Assembly (NCBI GenBank): GCA_964017065.1
Contig: OZ024788.1
Coordinates: 7,246,875-7,310,874 of the forward strand
DNA: 64,000 bases
Reading direction: 5' to 3'
Origin: Haliclona indistincta
Lineage: Eukaryota > Porifera > Demospongiae > Haplosclerida > Chalinidae
How positions within the stretch are numbered: position 1 is the first letter of the stretch; every line of letters starts with the position of its first letter. The notes below the pieces were generated by a model. It was not told the origin of the DNA and made no database searches. It worked only from the letters and a program-made list of their open reading frames with translations. This document shows, in pieces, positions 34,301 through 57,591 of the stretch. The position numbers were made by a program, and so were the translations under genes.

Positions 34301-35222
34301 AAGCAAACATAGCATTCCCAGACAAACTGACACTGTGTATCAGTATGAGAATGTAAGTACTTACTATTCTCAATGGTTGGATCATAGGAGTCCACAAAAT
34401 GACGATCAACAAATTGTATCACAAGCGATGATTTACCTAAAACACAATAATAACAAAAATGAGATACTAAGATTATCAAACATGCTGCTGGACGTGATAA
34501 TGGTGTCATGTGAACATGTTAACTACAGTCTGAAGTGAAACGCACGTTCACAGGAATCCACTTTTGATGTGGATTGTATTCCTAAAACTGCCAATGGGAA
34601 ATGGAAGCGAAGTCAATGAGTGTTCACATGTAGCGAATAGGATCCAAATTGCGCGGCTCAAAAGTACACTGCGCTTTTCCTAGCCCTTAATGATGCTTAA
34701 AATATCCATTGTGAAGGTTTACTAGTCTGTCAAGCGCCTTTTGTCTACTCGCGACGGCGTGCACCAACATGCTAAAGTCTAAATTTTCACTTTCAATCTA
34801 CCTCCGGAGGTAGATGCGCATTCGATTCGCATTGATTTCATGTGAACGCTGACGAACCAGATTAAATGCACATTCGATCTACTTTGCATAGCCCATGTGA
34901 ACGTGCCTTCAGATGTCATTCTCCCTACTGTACATGACATGCACGCATGACCTATAGCTTGGCACAGACATGTTACCACAATGTCATCCTTTCTCACAAG
35001 TTTATCAATGTATGAGTTACAAGCTGTATCAGGTTATTCCTGGATCGCATTTAGTCTGTCTGTCTGTGTCACATGTCATCAGAGCATGTCAGCTAGCTAG
35101 GTTATATCGACTCTCTCTCTCTTTCTCCCGTGAAACACACGGAAAACAGTGGTACACAACTTTTACAACTCACCTACAGCCCTGAAGCCCATAATGGCGA
35201 TTCTACGCGACTTCACAGGCAT
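31303..35222 (-). CDS. RHEB: RHEB small GTPase
   Basis: Eight GT-AG exons in phase: 35174-35222, 34365-34436, 34130-34197, 33469-33551, 33358-33414, 31800-31847, 31671-31752 and 31303-31392; 182 residues (human 184). G1 is FRAVGKSS, with Arg14 where Ras has Gly12, a Rheb hallmark. The effector region is DSYDPTIEN. G3 is VDTAGQDEYS, G4 is VGNKTDLHM, G5 is ESSAKQ. The C-terminus is CTML, a prenylation box. GTP-bound RHEB activates mTORC1 at the lysosome. CTML ends in Leu, which predicts geranylgeranylation, whereas the mammalian protein is farnesylated. It is divergent from CNPY2 with 188 bp between ATGs. Intron 1 holds a MITE. Confidence 0.97.
32991..33088. repeat. 54-bp tandem duplication in a RHEB intron
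   Basis: Two nearly identical copies of a unit containing GTTGTTAATAAACGATTGTG and GGCGTGCACAGCAGGCCTTG. They lie within a low-information stretch (32640-33170) that also has a TG run. No gene is seen. Confidence 0.85.
34530..34912. mobile_element. MITE in RHEB intron 1 (relative at 62064-62485)
   Basis: The left end CTGAAG ... GCACGTTCACA pairs with the right end CATGTGAACGTGCCTTCAG. The interior shares GTTCACATGTAGCGAAT and the palindrome ACCTCCGGAGGTAGAT with the copy at 62064-62485. The interior is itself palindromic. No coding sequence. Confidence 0.75.
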
Positions 35223-35410
35223 CTTGAGAAGCGGGGAAGACGTGTAGAGTACAGAGGTAGTTACAGTCTGGGCGGAGGCCAAAACTTTTTAGAGGGCGTG
35301 TTTTTGGATTTTGCATGATTGCGTGGGCGAGTAAGTGAGCATGCGCCTCGTGATGTGTTGCTGTACAAACGCTCAAACCTCAATATCTGTCTGAATATTC
35401 TGTGTTGGTA
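35223..35410. promoter_or_regulatory. Bidirectional RHEB/CNPY2 promoter
   Basis: Only 188 bp separate two divergent start codons. The sequence includes GTGGGCG and other G/C-rich motifs but no clear TATA box. Co-regulation of the two genes is possible but not shown. Confidence 0.5.
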
Positions 35411-36422
35411 ATGGCAACTAAAGCTATCATCGCCTCTGTGCTGGTGCTAGGTACCTGCATCATTGTGCTGGCTGAGGCACGAGATCGCTTTGTCAATTGC
35501 GGAGGTGGGTTTACTGTACAAGCACACGGACACAGCTGACAATACACCTGATCATGATTGTCTATTCACTCTTTCTTTCTCTCTTCATGTAGCTTGTAAA
35601 GCAGTTGTGCATGAACTCAAGTACGCCATTAAACACACCGACCAGAAGAAGACTATTGATGTTGGTAGCCAGAGGTTACGATCAGATGGGAGTGTGGATA
35701 GCAAGCGCTCAGTGCAATGGGCTGGGAGCTCAGTACATGTGATGGAATTACTGGAGAAGATCTGGTATGTAAGACTGAAATACTGTATCTATTATGCACT
35801 CGTCAAAGATTGTTAGATAAGTCAATTTCAACAATAATACTATAATTTTTTTGTGTACTTTTTCATAGTGATGAGATGAATAACTATGCACTCTCCGAGG
35901 ACCCATCAACTGGCGAAAAAAACTACGTCCGATTCAACTCCAGAGCTGGTGAATCGGTTACTCTGAACAATGTGCGGATTGATTCTGATACAATGAAGGC
36001 ACTCAAAGACGCTGTGAGTAAACTGTTGATAAGTTGTCTACTATAGTTGAAACAATAATAAAATCAGACATTAAACATAGGTTTAGTTTTAGTTTCAGTA
36101 TTCTTTTCACATAATTCCCCATTTGTGGTTGGTAGATTATTATAGAAATTAACCACATTGCACACATGAGTGATGAGTATCAACCACATTGATCAAGATA
36201 ATGTAGACCAATGGACTGCTCAGATCTTGTGTTTCTCTCCCAGTGTACTGACTTTGTTGCCGACTTTGAGGATGACATTGTGGACATGTTTGCAGTCAAG
36301 GAAAAGACTATTGAGTACAAGCTTTGCTATCAGCTGGCAGGTATGATATTGATTCCATGTTATCAAAACTTGTGCTTTTTTGCACTGTAGGTTACTGCGG
36401 CAGAAAGCGTACTGAACTATGA
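35411..36422 (+). CDS. CNPY2: Canopy-family saposin-like ER protein (CNPY2-like)
   Basis: Five exons, 35411-35504, 35593-35764, 35869-36013, 36244-36340 and 36391-36422, in phase, give 179 residues. A signal peptide (about 1-22, hydrophobic ASVLVLGTCIIVLAEA) precedes NCGACKAVVHELKYAI, the first pair of saposin-type cysteines. Then come LLEKICDEMNNY, EDPSTGEKNYVR, LKDACTDFVADFEDDI and KLCYQLAGYC, giving the conserved six-Cys pattern plus extras. The protein ends KRTEL in place of the HDEL of mammalian CNPY2, a plausible but atypical ER-retrieval signal. Canopy proteins act in the ER on receptor maturation. Convergent with YME1L, 377 bp apart. Confidence 0.93.
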
Positions 36423-36799
36423 TCAATTTTTAAAATTTTGTCTATTCACAGCATTATTTTTTAGGGCAGAATTTTTTGTTATAACACATTCACTTGTGTA
36501 CATATCAATTCCAACTAATGATGATCACATGCTTGCATGAAATTTTGTGTGTGCATGATGTGTATTGTGCACTGAATTAGATTTAGGTCAACGTAGTCTA
36601 CACCCTCTTGGAACAAACTTTGCTTGACATCAGTTGCAGCATCTATGGTTGTAGCTGGAAGAATCTTTAGTATTCACAGTAAGAACAATCAAATAGTGAC
36701 AGTGATATCTGCTCATGGTTACATAGCAAATGATAAAATCAATATTCAGCACGATAACAGACAAATGAATAGTGATAATAACATGCAGCAGCATCATTA
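36423..36799. other. Convergent intergenic spacer
   Basis: 3' ends of CNPY2 (plus) and YME1L (minus). AT-rich, with no coding exon, element or RNA gene seen. Confidence 0.6.
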
Positions 36800-48259
<11,460 letters not shown>

Positions 48260-48690
48260 CTGTGATAAAGCATAATAATAATAATTATGGTACTATAGTG
48301 ATAATGTGTGGCTTCTAGTGTTGTGTGTAACTACACATTTTGTCACTTCCAAGTAAAATTCAATTTTAAAAATCTTCGACCAGAGCAATCTGATCGGAGA
48401 TATTTTACATAAATTAATTAGAGCCACTCATTTTCGTAAAAATCTCAAGGAATCACGTCTAAATGATCTGGATTCAAGTCTACATACATGTAATTAGAAG
48501 GCAAAAGTGAATAATTATCCCATCGAGGGAGCAAAACCTCATAAGGTTGAAGTCATGAAATTAATGTATTCTCTCGTATTTTTAGCTTTCCAGTATACTA
48601 ACAACCCATGCTGAGATCTTGTATCTGAATTATTATAATAATTATGGCATTTGATACCCAAGTTCTGGTTTCGTACAATTATTCTCATCA

Positions 48691-49119
48691 TTATTGTACC
48701 ATTTTGTAGCCATCATCTTTGTTCTCTGATGAACTGGCGTGTCTAGCCTTCTGACGGCAGTCGCGCAACAACTTGCTCAGTCGGTTGTTGGCACCAAGGT
48801 GGGCTCCATTTAGAACAGAGACTGCCTCGGACAACAGTCCATACTGGGAACAGGCAAGCCAGTTTAATTTCACACATAGTGAACAGTATAAACCGTACAT
48901 GCCAGTAGGATATCGAAGATGACAACATTCCTCAACCTCCGAGAGTTCAACGTGATTGCAGCCGATCGCACACAAAGCTCGTGTTTGGCGGTTTGACGAT
49001 GACGTAAGACTGTGCAATAATGCATCATACGAGCCACGCCTTGTAGTATAAAGCAGAGTATTATTAATTTTAGTAATATTTACAGCAATGATCTCTACAG
49101 TACAGTGATTTATATACAA
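48691..49119 (-). CDS. Unrecognised 142-codon open frame upstream of YME1L
   Basis: Open from an ATG at 49119. The better-looking part is its C-terminal third, with LLSEAVSVLNG and GANNRLSKLLRDCRQKARHA. The middle could instead be an intron of about 95 bp (GTTGAG to TTCCCAG). Its end has a weak donor in phase with the open YME1L exon at 48259, so it may be the true first exon(s) of YME1L or a separate small gene. I do not recognise it. Confidence 0.3.
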   Translation of the reverse strand: MYINHCTVEIIAVNITKINNTLLYTTRRGSYDALLHSLTSSSNRQTRALCAIGCNHVELSEVEECCHLRYPTGMYGLYCSLCVKLNWLACSQYGLLSEAVSVLNGAHLGANNRLSKLLRDCRQKARHASSSENKDDGYKMVQ

Positions 49120-49150
49120 TGTGTGTGTGAATTGTTACTATTATCATTGT

Positions 49151-49738
49151 TCAATATACTAATGGTTTCGAGTAGATCTCATTCCAAAATTCTTCCAGTA
49201 TAGATGTAGCATGAGAGGCCTTAGTTGCTTCGAGCACTTCATCAAGAAAGGATCCAGATATAACGGTTGGATAATCAGCTGGAAGCTCCATGAATGACTC
49301 TGCAATACAGATGCACATCATTTTCAATAAGATTTGAGTAAAGACCGGATACACTAACCTTTAAAGTCAATGTAGGTTGAATCATAGACTGTATCATCAA
49401 TGCTTGAATTGGAACCATCTAGTAGTTGTTCATCAGTTGTGAGATAAACATCTAGCTCACAATCAGTTACAGTAGTTTCAACTGGTAGCACAGTGGTGAT
49501 AGCCTCTCCTATATCCACAGGTCCAGTGATAGCTGATGAGAAAAAATTAATAATGATTATTTTCAACACAACAAAGTACTGCACACGTGCTACTGCACTT
49601 TCACATACCATCCAACATGGATTCCGATAGACGAACAACGCGAACAGCAGGTTCCTCGCGTTTCTTTGAAAAAGGAGCGGGAAGGCACATCAGATACTTT
49701 CCAAGTCGGCGGGTAAGCCTCTTAGTGTTCACCATCAT
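49151..49738 (-). CDS. Unrecognised small protein, family copy A
   Basis: Three exons, 49609-49738, 49359-49532 and 49151-49299, GT-AG and in phase, give 150 residues. It has a basic N-terminus (MMVNTKRLTRRLGKYLM), then GPVDIGEAITTVLP, an acidic Ser/Thr-rich middle, ESFMELPADYPTV and a final FWNEIYSKPLVY. No signal peptide or known domain is seen. Copies B (57054-57591) and C (58209-58893) share the exon pattern; DNA similarity to B extends upstream of the ATG, so the duplication included the promoter. Divergent from AKT1S1, with 480 bp between ATGs. Confidence 0.7.
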
Positions 49739-50218
49739 GAGATTGTTTGCTTACGGATCAATCGAATAAAGGACAAGCTCGAAAACTGAGACAGTCAAGC
49801 GATGAAACTCTCTGAAAGCGTCCAGCAGAATGATTTGTTGTGGTGCGTGCATCTCTCCATTGGCAACGCCGCGAATTACACCCGCCGTGGAAAAGTTTAT
49901 AAAAAAGAACAATCTACATTTTCACCATTATTTATTTTTGTTTCTAGAGTTAATTGCCACTAGACTATTTATGCTGTTACAAAAACGTCCTAGAGACTAT
50001 TAGTAGCCGGTTGCAGTATCTGTAGCTGTACTACAGCTAGTTGCAGTCAGTTCTTTATTGTCTGCTAGCAAGGCCTGGGGGAGGGGCTGGCTTAGACTGG
50101 GTACGGGTACGCGAGTTCGTCCGGTTGGGTACGGGTCTGATGTCATCGTGTAGCGCCTGTTGGTCATGTGATAACTACTCTAGACTGAACGAGGCTGCTC
50201 AGTTGTTCTGCAGGAACC
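49739..50218. promoter_or_regulatory. Divergent spacer before AKT1S1
   Basis: 480 bp between copy A (minus) and AKT1S1 (plus). The first part (to about 49880) resembles 57592-57720 upstream of copy B, including GTGCATCTCTCCA and CGCCGCGAA. No TATA box is obvious. Confidence 0.45.
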
Positions 50219-53200
50219 ATGGGTCGACTCTACTGTCGATGTCTGAACGTTGTAGTTCACCATGCCAAGGCTATAGAGTCTGGGCGGTTACTACCAGCGA
50301 CGGCGCTGCTACCAGAGCAATGCAAGGACAGGATTGCGAGAGAGACTTTGTTGGAACTGGAGCTAGACGTGGCAGGAGTTGTCACTGTGAGTACTGTACT
50401 TGAATATTCCTCTTTTCGATGCCTGAAAGAGCTTGCTCGTGTTCTTCGGAGTGCATGACGGCTTTAGCTTCAAAACACGATGTGATATATACACACCATA
50501 GTCTGCATTGTTGCCCATTTTCACTAGTCCTTTCCCACATTTGCACATTAGCTTGTCAGGTGGTACTCCAGGGGCTTGAGGGTCTTGTACTGCTACATTG
50601 TGGGTTGCTTGAGGTTTGTATCTGACTAGCATGCTGGGTGCAGGTGGGGCTGACCACACAATACAAATAATGTATTACCAGTACCAGAGTCTAGTACATT
50701 GTTTGAATATGTAGTGAAACAGGGTTCTTGGAGTGGGTGATAGTTTTGGTCAGTGTGGTTGGTTTCGTTTACCAACAGCTCAAATACACCTACAAACTTT
50801 GGCTTATACTTCTGTTCCTGGTGTGTTCCATGTTATTATGCTAGTGGCGCCAGTTTGGAAGAGAAGGATTGTTCTTACAGAGAGATTGCATTAGTGTTGT
50901 GTGCTGTTATCTAAACCTCAGTAAATACCCAGTATCACCATTATTTGTATCTCTGTCTACTACTAATGGATGCATCTTGGGTAGTTATGTGCTTATTGGG
51001 ATATTTTGAATTCCATCAGCTTTGACATCTTTATTCATTATTGCATCATCCATGGGTTAGTTTACTCACATGACTGGTTAGTATTTGGGCTAAGCTTCAT
51101 TGTACACAACAATGTATGCGCAAACTAGCATTGTTCAGTTGAGCTGACCACAAGCACAGGTCAAAACATGTACTGTCACTCAGTAAACACAAACACATTA
51201 TGAGATTAGCTGGATGATTGAGCTGTGTAGTGAAGTTTGAAATACCACACAGTCAGGGCAGTGTGGTATTTCTCATGCAGTCTTGATACATTTCTGTCAT
51301 TCTTTATGATTTTCGTGTTACCACTGCTCATTCTTCTCCACTCACTGTTTGTGTACACTTGCATTCCTGTTCTGGATCACTTGATTATGGTACAAGTGTG
51401 GCACCAGATGGATGTGTATACATTTTGAAATTAATTTAAAAAGTGGTACATACGTGTACATGTCTGTAGTGGATACTAATGTTGCAAGTTAGGTAAAAAA
51501 GTTCTCTGTATAAGCTAATTGCAACTGTATGTATGAATGTACAGTACTGTACGTGTGTATGTATGTATGTATGTATATACAGTACTGTATGTATGTACAT
51601 GATTTTTTGTTTGATCTACAGCAACAGAAAGGGCTGATGCAAGTTCGTGTTATCGGTGACTGGCGCATCCACCATTGTTCAAACTGTAGTACAGATGTGT
51701 TTGTAACTCACACTGTCAAATCTGAGAGAATACTGATCTCCTCTAACCTTGTAAGTCTCACAAAGATTGACAGACTTGCTGTCTGTCTTGAATCTTGATC
51801 CCTGCATTTGATCATGATCTGGTATAATTATTATGTGCAGCTTTATGGCCATGGTCTTTGTTGTGACCTTTTATATCCCATGACCTTTCTAAGTTATGCC
51901 TTTATATGACCAGGAGTCTATAGCACTTTAATAATTATATCTTGACCTAATACCACCTGTTGAAATGTGAAGCTAAAAAGGCTTGTACTTCCCTCTGTAC
52001 TGTACACACTACTTTTTGAACTTTCTGTGATCTAGACTTTGTTCTACTCCTTTAGAATAGTAGTAGTACACTTCAGAGTCACAAGAATTACTCTCCTGTG
52101 TTCAAGCTGGTATTGAACACACCTGAGAGTGGGGTGGATGATGAAGTAGGCGAAGTGCGTCAGAGAGGTAAGTGCAAAGTTGTCCTGTAGTGATAATGTA
52201 TCATCATGTACATGTAGTGGAACCAGAAATAGAGTTTTAGTAAAGGCTGTGTGTGTGTGTGCGTGTACTCTGTTTGTTCTTATTGTATTTTTAACTGTGT
52301 TCTTCAATCTCTAGTATCATCAATGACATTTGGTCGAGAGGATCCTATTATCAAGCAGGTACATCATGAAATGAAGAGGGCGATCTCACAAGAGCAGGCA
52401 GCCATGGAAGAGAGAATCAGGTGGGCACTAAATTAACATCTTTTGTTGTATGAAACCTTGTTGTAGACTGTACAAATGCCCACATGAGTACTGTATGCTA
52501 AAAATTTGTAGTTGTTAATCAACTAAGGTTTCAGATTGAGCTGTACAATAACCACAATCACAAATAGCAAAAGCATCACATAATTATTCAACCACATTAT
52601 TAATTTTTACTAACTAATGCTACTGAGTGACAGTGATCATGAAGCTAATTATTTTTGTTGCCTCTGGACACAGAAGATACTGAGCTTGTTTTTAAAAGCA
52701 TTTTAAAATCTCTTTGCTGCAATGTGATAATGTTACTTCTAGTGTGAAATTCAAAATTATCACCCAGTTCTAGTTCAAAGGTTATGTCAGCATTACATGT
52801 ATGTTCTGATAAGATAGTGATAGAATGTGTTCATTTTTTGTGGTGTAGGAAATATGAAGAGGAGCAGCGTAGTGCATTCATTAAGCTACAAAAGCGTGCA
52901 CAAAGAGACAGATCATTGTTATTTTCGTAAGCACACACACACACTTGTTTGTTCACTTGCACAGTTATGTTTGGTTAATTTAGCAAATTAATGTAAATGT
53001 GAGAAGCCAACTTGTTAACCCTTTAAGCCTTTTAGGCGTCATAATTATTATTGACTCCATGTACTCTAGACGTCATAAATGGTGTGTTAGAAAGGTGAAA
53101 CTAAGTTTAATTGCAAAAGACGACTTTATGTGCACCCTTTCCACTAAGACGTGTCCTCCGTTAACCCGAGGTTTGAAGGGGCAAAGCCCCTCACCGCTTT

Positions 53201-56200
53201 TGGCATTTTAGGGCTTCAGGATGCCCAGAAATGCATACTTTGGTATACAATATTGTCTAAACTGTGCTGTTTGCTCACCTGGACACCACCAGTTTTTTGT
53301 ATCAGTCACCTGGGCTAAATGTAGACCAAAATTAGCTAGAATGACGAGGTCACTAGTCTCACGTGCCAGACCCAACCCCACGGAAGGGTCTGGTAAAACG
53401 CTATTGAACGGGTTGTGCCCCTTGCCATGAAATCGAGCAAGCCAATCAAATTGCGTTGTCACGTATCGCGCGAGTACTAACGAGTAGCCATGTCGAGTAG
53501 GACGTACGCCGTGAGCACCACGGTAGACCGAGCAGCTATTTAAATGGAGACGCATGTAAAAAGGCACTGCCATGGGTCGTGTGTGCCCATGCAGCTCGTC
53601 TTGGCTAGTACGGTCTCGATGCAGTGCGCGTATGTACTAGTAGCCATTACCATGGACAGCGTAAACTTTGACATGCCAGGAGAGAACAGTGCTAGTTTAG
53701 AGCAAGTCATATTTTGTCAAAATAATTCGTTAAGGGTGCACGCAACTAATTAATATTCACGGCGCTGCGCGTTGCTATGGTCAGTGTTTCTGGAAAACTA
53801 AAGCAGCAGACAGAGCGATATTAGCAGTATAGCAAGTGCGTCTGGATAGCTACTCGTATCGTGAAATTTAACGGGCTAGCTTGCTCGCAAGGAAACGGAG
53901 AGACGCAGTCCATGATCGACGTGTTTAGGCATAAAACTCGGCAACCAAGACTTCTGTGAGCTCAAGATTCCAGAATGCAAGTTTCAGCAAGGCTACAATC
54001 TAGTAACAGAACGATTTTTGTAAATAAATTCCACACTGCTGAGAAAAACGGGAAATTCCATTCTGATCGACCGACAACGGTGCTTTATAGGCGCGCTAGC
54101 GAAAAAATCGTTCTGTTACTAGATTTTAGCCATGCTAAAACTTGCATTTCTGGAATCTTGAGCTCACAGAAGTCTTGGTCGCCGAGTTTTATGCATAAAC
54201 ACGACCGCGTCTCTCCGTTTTCTTACGAGCAAGCTAGCCGATTAAGTTTCACTATACTAGTAGCTATCCAGAAGCACTTGCTATACTGTTAATATCGCTC
54301 TGTCTGCTGCTTTAGTTTTCCAGAAACACTGACCAAAGCAACACGCAGCGCCGTGAATATTAATTAGTTGCGTGCACCCTTAAATGTATCAAAAGAAGCT
54401 TGTAAGGTTTTATGGGTCACTGATTGCATGGAGAGCAATTGAGTAACAATTAATTCTTCAAAATCGTAAATTTGTAGTATTGACATGTAAAATGTGTAGT
54501 CCTACTTTTCTTTGTATGGTTGTTTCTTTAGGGCTATTGCACGGGCTAGGGAGAGCGGTATGAGCGACGCCATGACCGAGCCTATCAAGCAGCAGCAGGC
54601 ACCTAGTCGTGGTTATGGTAGTGGACCTGGTAATGGTGATCCTGTAGCATCACTGTCATCCTCAAACAGCACTTCTTCAAACAAATCTTCACCAGCAGGT
54701 ACTAATGTCAATAATGTATTGACTATGAGTACAGTAGAACCTTTGGACACTCGTGGGACCCACAAGTAATGTCCTGATTACAGGGTAGCCCTGATTTCTG
54801 AGGTTGTTATACGTACTTACGTGGAGTGTCCACATTACAGTAGATATCCTTGTTTCAGTGGTGTACACAGTGTGGGGTTCCACTGTAGTGTGCTTGTAGA
54901 AAATATTAATTGGTGGTACCATTCTTTTTTACTTCATGTCAACATACAGAGTATTGTTGTTTATAAGTTCTTGTGTCTGTTAGTTGCTCATTATAGTTTT
55001 GCATTTCTAACTTGTCTTGTTTTCATACAGATGGTTCAGGCATGCATCGTGTGACCATCACACTTCAGGACAGACCATCAGCACACCAGGTCAGTTATTA
55101 CCTGTGTCATTTCCCTTCATAATTGTTTTAATTTGGGTTCTATTGAACGGCATACATGTACTTTCGGTTCGTAACATGTAACATGTAACATAATGTGCAT
55201 GTACTATTAGACCTACAAAGGTCATACCAGTCTTCCAAAAAGCGACTCGCACTACTTGACTTCTTGGGCTAAGGACCATTTTTGTCAGAGTAGACTAGAT
55301 GTACATGGGCACTATATGCAGCTATTGGCCTTGTTCACAATAGTTGGTGTTATACTGTTTTTCTGTCGTGTTTAGGGTGGAATGAACATACCATCAAGAC
55401 AAGAGGGAGATGAAGGTTTGTGCACATGTTTGAATATTTATTATTTTTACCTTTGTGTTTCTTTTTAGGTTTATTCAACTTTGATGAAGATCTGGACTTG
55501 GACCCGGCAGCTGAGGCAGTAGACTACGCTTCATTTCCTCAATCATCGGATGATGATGAGACTAGCACAGATGGTGAGACTGAACAAACAATCTAACGAA
55601 TTTATAAGCGGGCAATGTTCAAGCATACACCACCTAACTATCACTAATTAAATATTACGATCATGTTTTGTTTTGAGTATTTGTCTTGCTTTTTAAGTTA
55701 CTTCATGCATGATCTGAGCTTGATACTGTCTTATTTGTTGTTTGCAGATGGTTCATTTCGTGATGTGTCAGCAATCCGCAACATTGCTGCGTCTTTACCT
55801 ATTGGAGTACCCATGTTTCCTAAGGGAAGCTTTTCAGATCAAACTGAACCAAAACCTTTAGTAAGTTGATATGACACTGTACATACACAAATGGCAAAAT
55901 GTGACAAGAGTTTTTGCTTCATTTGGTATTCTCAAAAAAATTTTGCAACTCCATTTGGGTATTAGAATAGAGGTGTTTTTACATGTGTATTATAGCTTCT
56001 GCTTCCGAGAACCACGTAATAATAGCAGTAATTTATTTTCGCATTGGCAGCATTAATTTTATTGTGCTGTGACAGTATGCGTGTCTCACAAGAGAGCAAA
56101 GCTTTCACTGCTGTCGTCAATAGCCAACGTTATTTTATTGGTGCAATAATTATGTCAGCTCTTGATTTCACTAATAATAACACTGTCACGAGTATAGTAT

Positions 56201-56337
56201 TGTTTTGTTCTTACTAGGTTAAGCGTGAGATGGATCCATCTGATGTAGCACGTTCAATACAGCAACTAGCTCTTAGCGTTCAGGACACTGGCATGTTTGG
56301 TGACTTACCTAAACCTAGGATCAACAGTCGCAAATAG
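50219..56337 (+). CDS. AKT1S1: PRAS40/AKT1S1-like mTORC1 regulator
   Basis: Eleven phase-consistent exons: 50219-50386, 51622-51750, 52056-52167, 52315-52420, 52849-52926, 54532-54698, 55031-55089, 55376-55415, 55469-55573, 55748-55860 and 56218-56337; 398 residues (human PRAS40 has 256). The C-terminal part matches PRAS40: a TOS-like FNFDE, IAASLPIGVP, and MFGDLPKPRIN. The N-terminal half has Cys pairs (YCRCLNVVVH; HHCSNC) and a charged helical segment (RKYEEEQRSAFIKLQKRA) absent from the human protein but plausible for invertebrate Lobe-type homologues. Human Thr246, the Akt site, corresponds to Ser in PRINSRK; the upstream Arg is Lys, so the RxRxxS consensus is weakened. PRAS40 binds Raptor and restrains mTORC1. 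The 1.6-kb intron 52927-54531 holds two transposons. Confidence 0.85.
53353..53580. mobile_element. One-ended relative of the RecQ/11-bp-TSD element family
   Basis: AGTCTCACGTGCCAGACCC, then GGAAGGGTCTGGTAAAACG, repeats the terminal layout of the elements at 10261 and 21017. The opposite terminus was not found, so the right limit here is arbitrary. Confidence 0.45.
53734..54379. mobile_element. TTAA-flanked fold-back MITE
   Basis: The ends GGGTGCACGCAACTAATTAA and their complement are flanked by TTAA on both sides (53730-53733 and 54380-54383). The arms stay complementary for about 290 bp, including TTTCTGGAAAACTAAAGCAG and its partner. Nonautonomous, piggyBac/Kolobok-type target site, with ends different from the element at 15795. 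Confidence 0.85.
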
Positions 56338-57053
56338 GACTACTTCATCACTGGGGAATCAAAATGTACTGTATTCTAGTCATTATCAATAACGTCACAT
56401 TCACTCTGCATTGAAACTATGAACATTATTTTTTTTCTGTATTGCACATGCACTTTGACATGATTTAGGCATAGATTTCACGATGGATTAGGTTATAAAA
56501 TAATGCACTGTGTCATGCTAAGATCACTTCCACATGGTTTGTGTTATTCCAATCATCATTGCTTACTTGTGCTGTACCTGTATTATGAACACATTATGCT
56601 AGTCTCACTTATGGTTTATGTCATTTTCTCAAATCCAATGTTACTATGATGTCTGTCACAGCTTCCTACCAAACATGGGCTATCTACATGTATACAGATG
56701 TGCGCTGTGCTAGTATTCAGGCTTTGCCCCTCTCTTGTATTTTGTTAGAATGAAATTAAACATGAGAGGGGTGGAGCCTGTGGATGAGTCGCGTCAATGA
56801 GTTGGTATGCAAGTGATCTCATAGTATAGTATGAGTACATGTAACACAACGAGTTGATTCTAACAAAGGCATTACCTCTTGCAGCTATCTGTCAGTCGGA
56901 ATGATCAGACACTGCTACTACTGAGAGAAGTCTATCCGAGTATCAGTCGTTTTGATTGCACGTAGTAGCTTTGCGAGAACAAAATATTATTAAAAAGGAA
57001 AAATTAATGTAAAAATTGTTTATCATCCTCTGTTAGCGATAAAGTATGAGTAG
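56338..57053. other. Convergent spacer after AKT1S1
   Basis: AT-rich 3' flank of AKT1S1 and of family copy B. No coding exon, RNA gene or mobile-element terminus is recognised. Confidence 0.55.
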
Positions 57054-57591
57054 TTATACACGGTACAGTATGAGTACATTCTCGTTGCAAAAATCAAGTT
57101 CATCGGCATCTTCTCGGACAAGTATAATGGAGTCATCAGATGAGGTTCTATCATCACTCTCCTCCTCTTCCACTGTGTCAGTACTGGTACTAAAAAGATC
57201 CTGTGATCAAAAGTAGTTTAATGCTTGTACATGCAATTCGCTTACAGTGTAGAACTTGGGAAGGAAAAGTGGTTTGGGTTTAGCATAAAACTCGTACCAG
57301 AAGTCCCTTCGCATCCTAGCCAGAGACTCCTGGATTTCATCCATGACTTCTTGGAAAATGTTCAGAGTCGGTCGCCAGTCACCAATGCTCTCTGTATCAC
57401 AGGAGAGTAATGCGAAAACATAGGTTACTTGTATTCTTACTCATACTCATATTCAGCCGATCCGCCGTTGACAGCTGCTGGTCGAGTTCTGCTCCGTTAC
57501 ATCTGTCGCGATTTGTATCGGGATCAGCTGTGTGCCAACACCTCACGTTTACCAGGAGCCTTCTTAGTCTGCGGGTAAGGTTCAACATCAT
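57054..57591 (-). CDS. Unrecognised small protein, family copy B
   Basis: Three in-phase exons, 57441-57591, 57246-57391 and 57054-57200, give 147 residues. It starts MMLNLTRRLRRLL, similar to copy A, and its exon 2 has SIGDWRPTLNIFQEV ... DFWYEFYAKPKPLF, matching the FW-E-Y-KP ending of copies A and C. A third exon adds an acidic tail (DTVEEEESDDRTSSDDS) not seen in A. It lacks the GPVDIGE exon. Lineage-specific family or fast-evolving homologue; no function assigned. Divergent from copy C. Confidence 0.65.

Noticed and set aside
50363..50659. 98-codon minus-strand frame containing KLMCKCGKGLVKMGN
   Set aside because: It overlaps the end of AKT1S1 exon 1 on the other strand and has no splice context or recognised family. 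Interesting text but not supportable.
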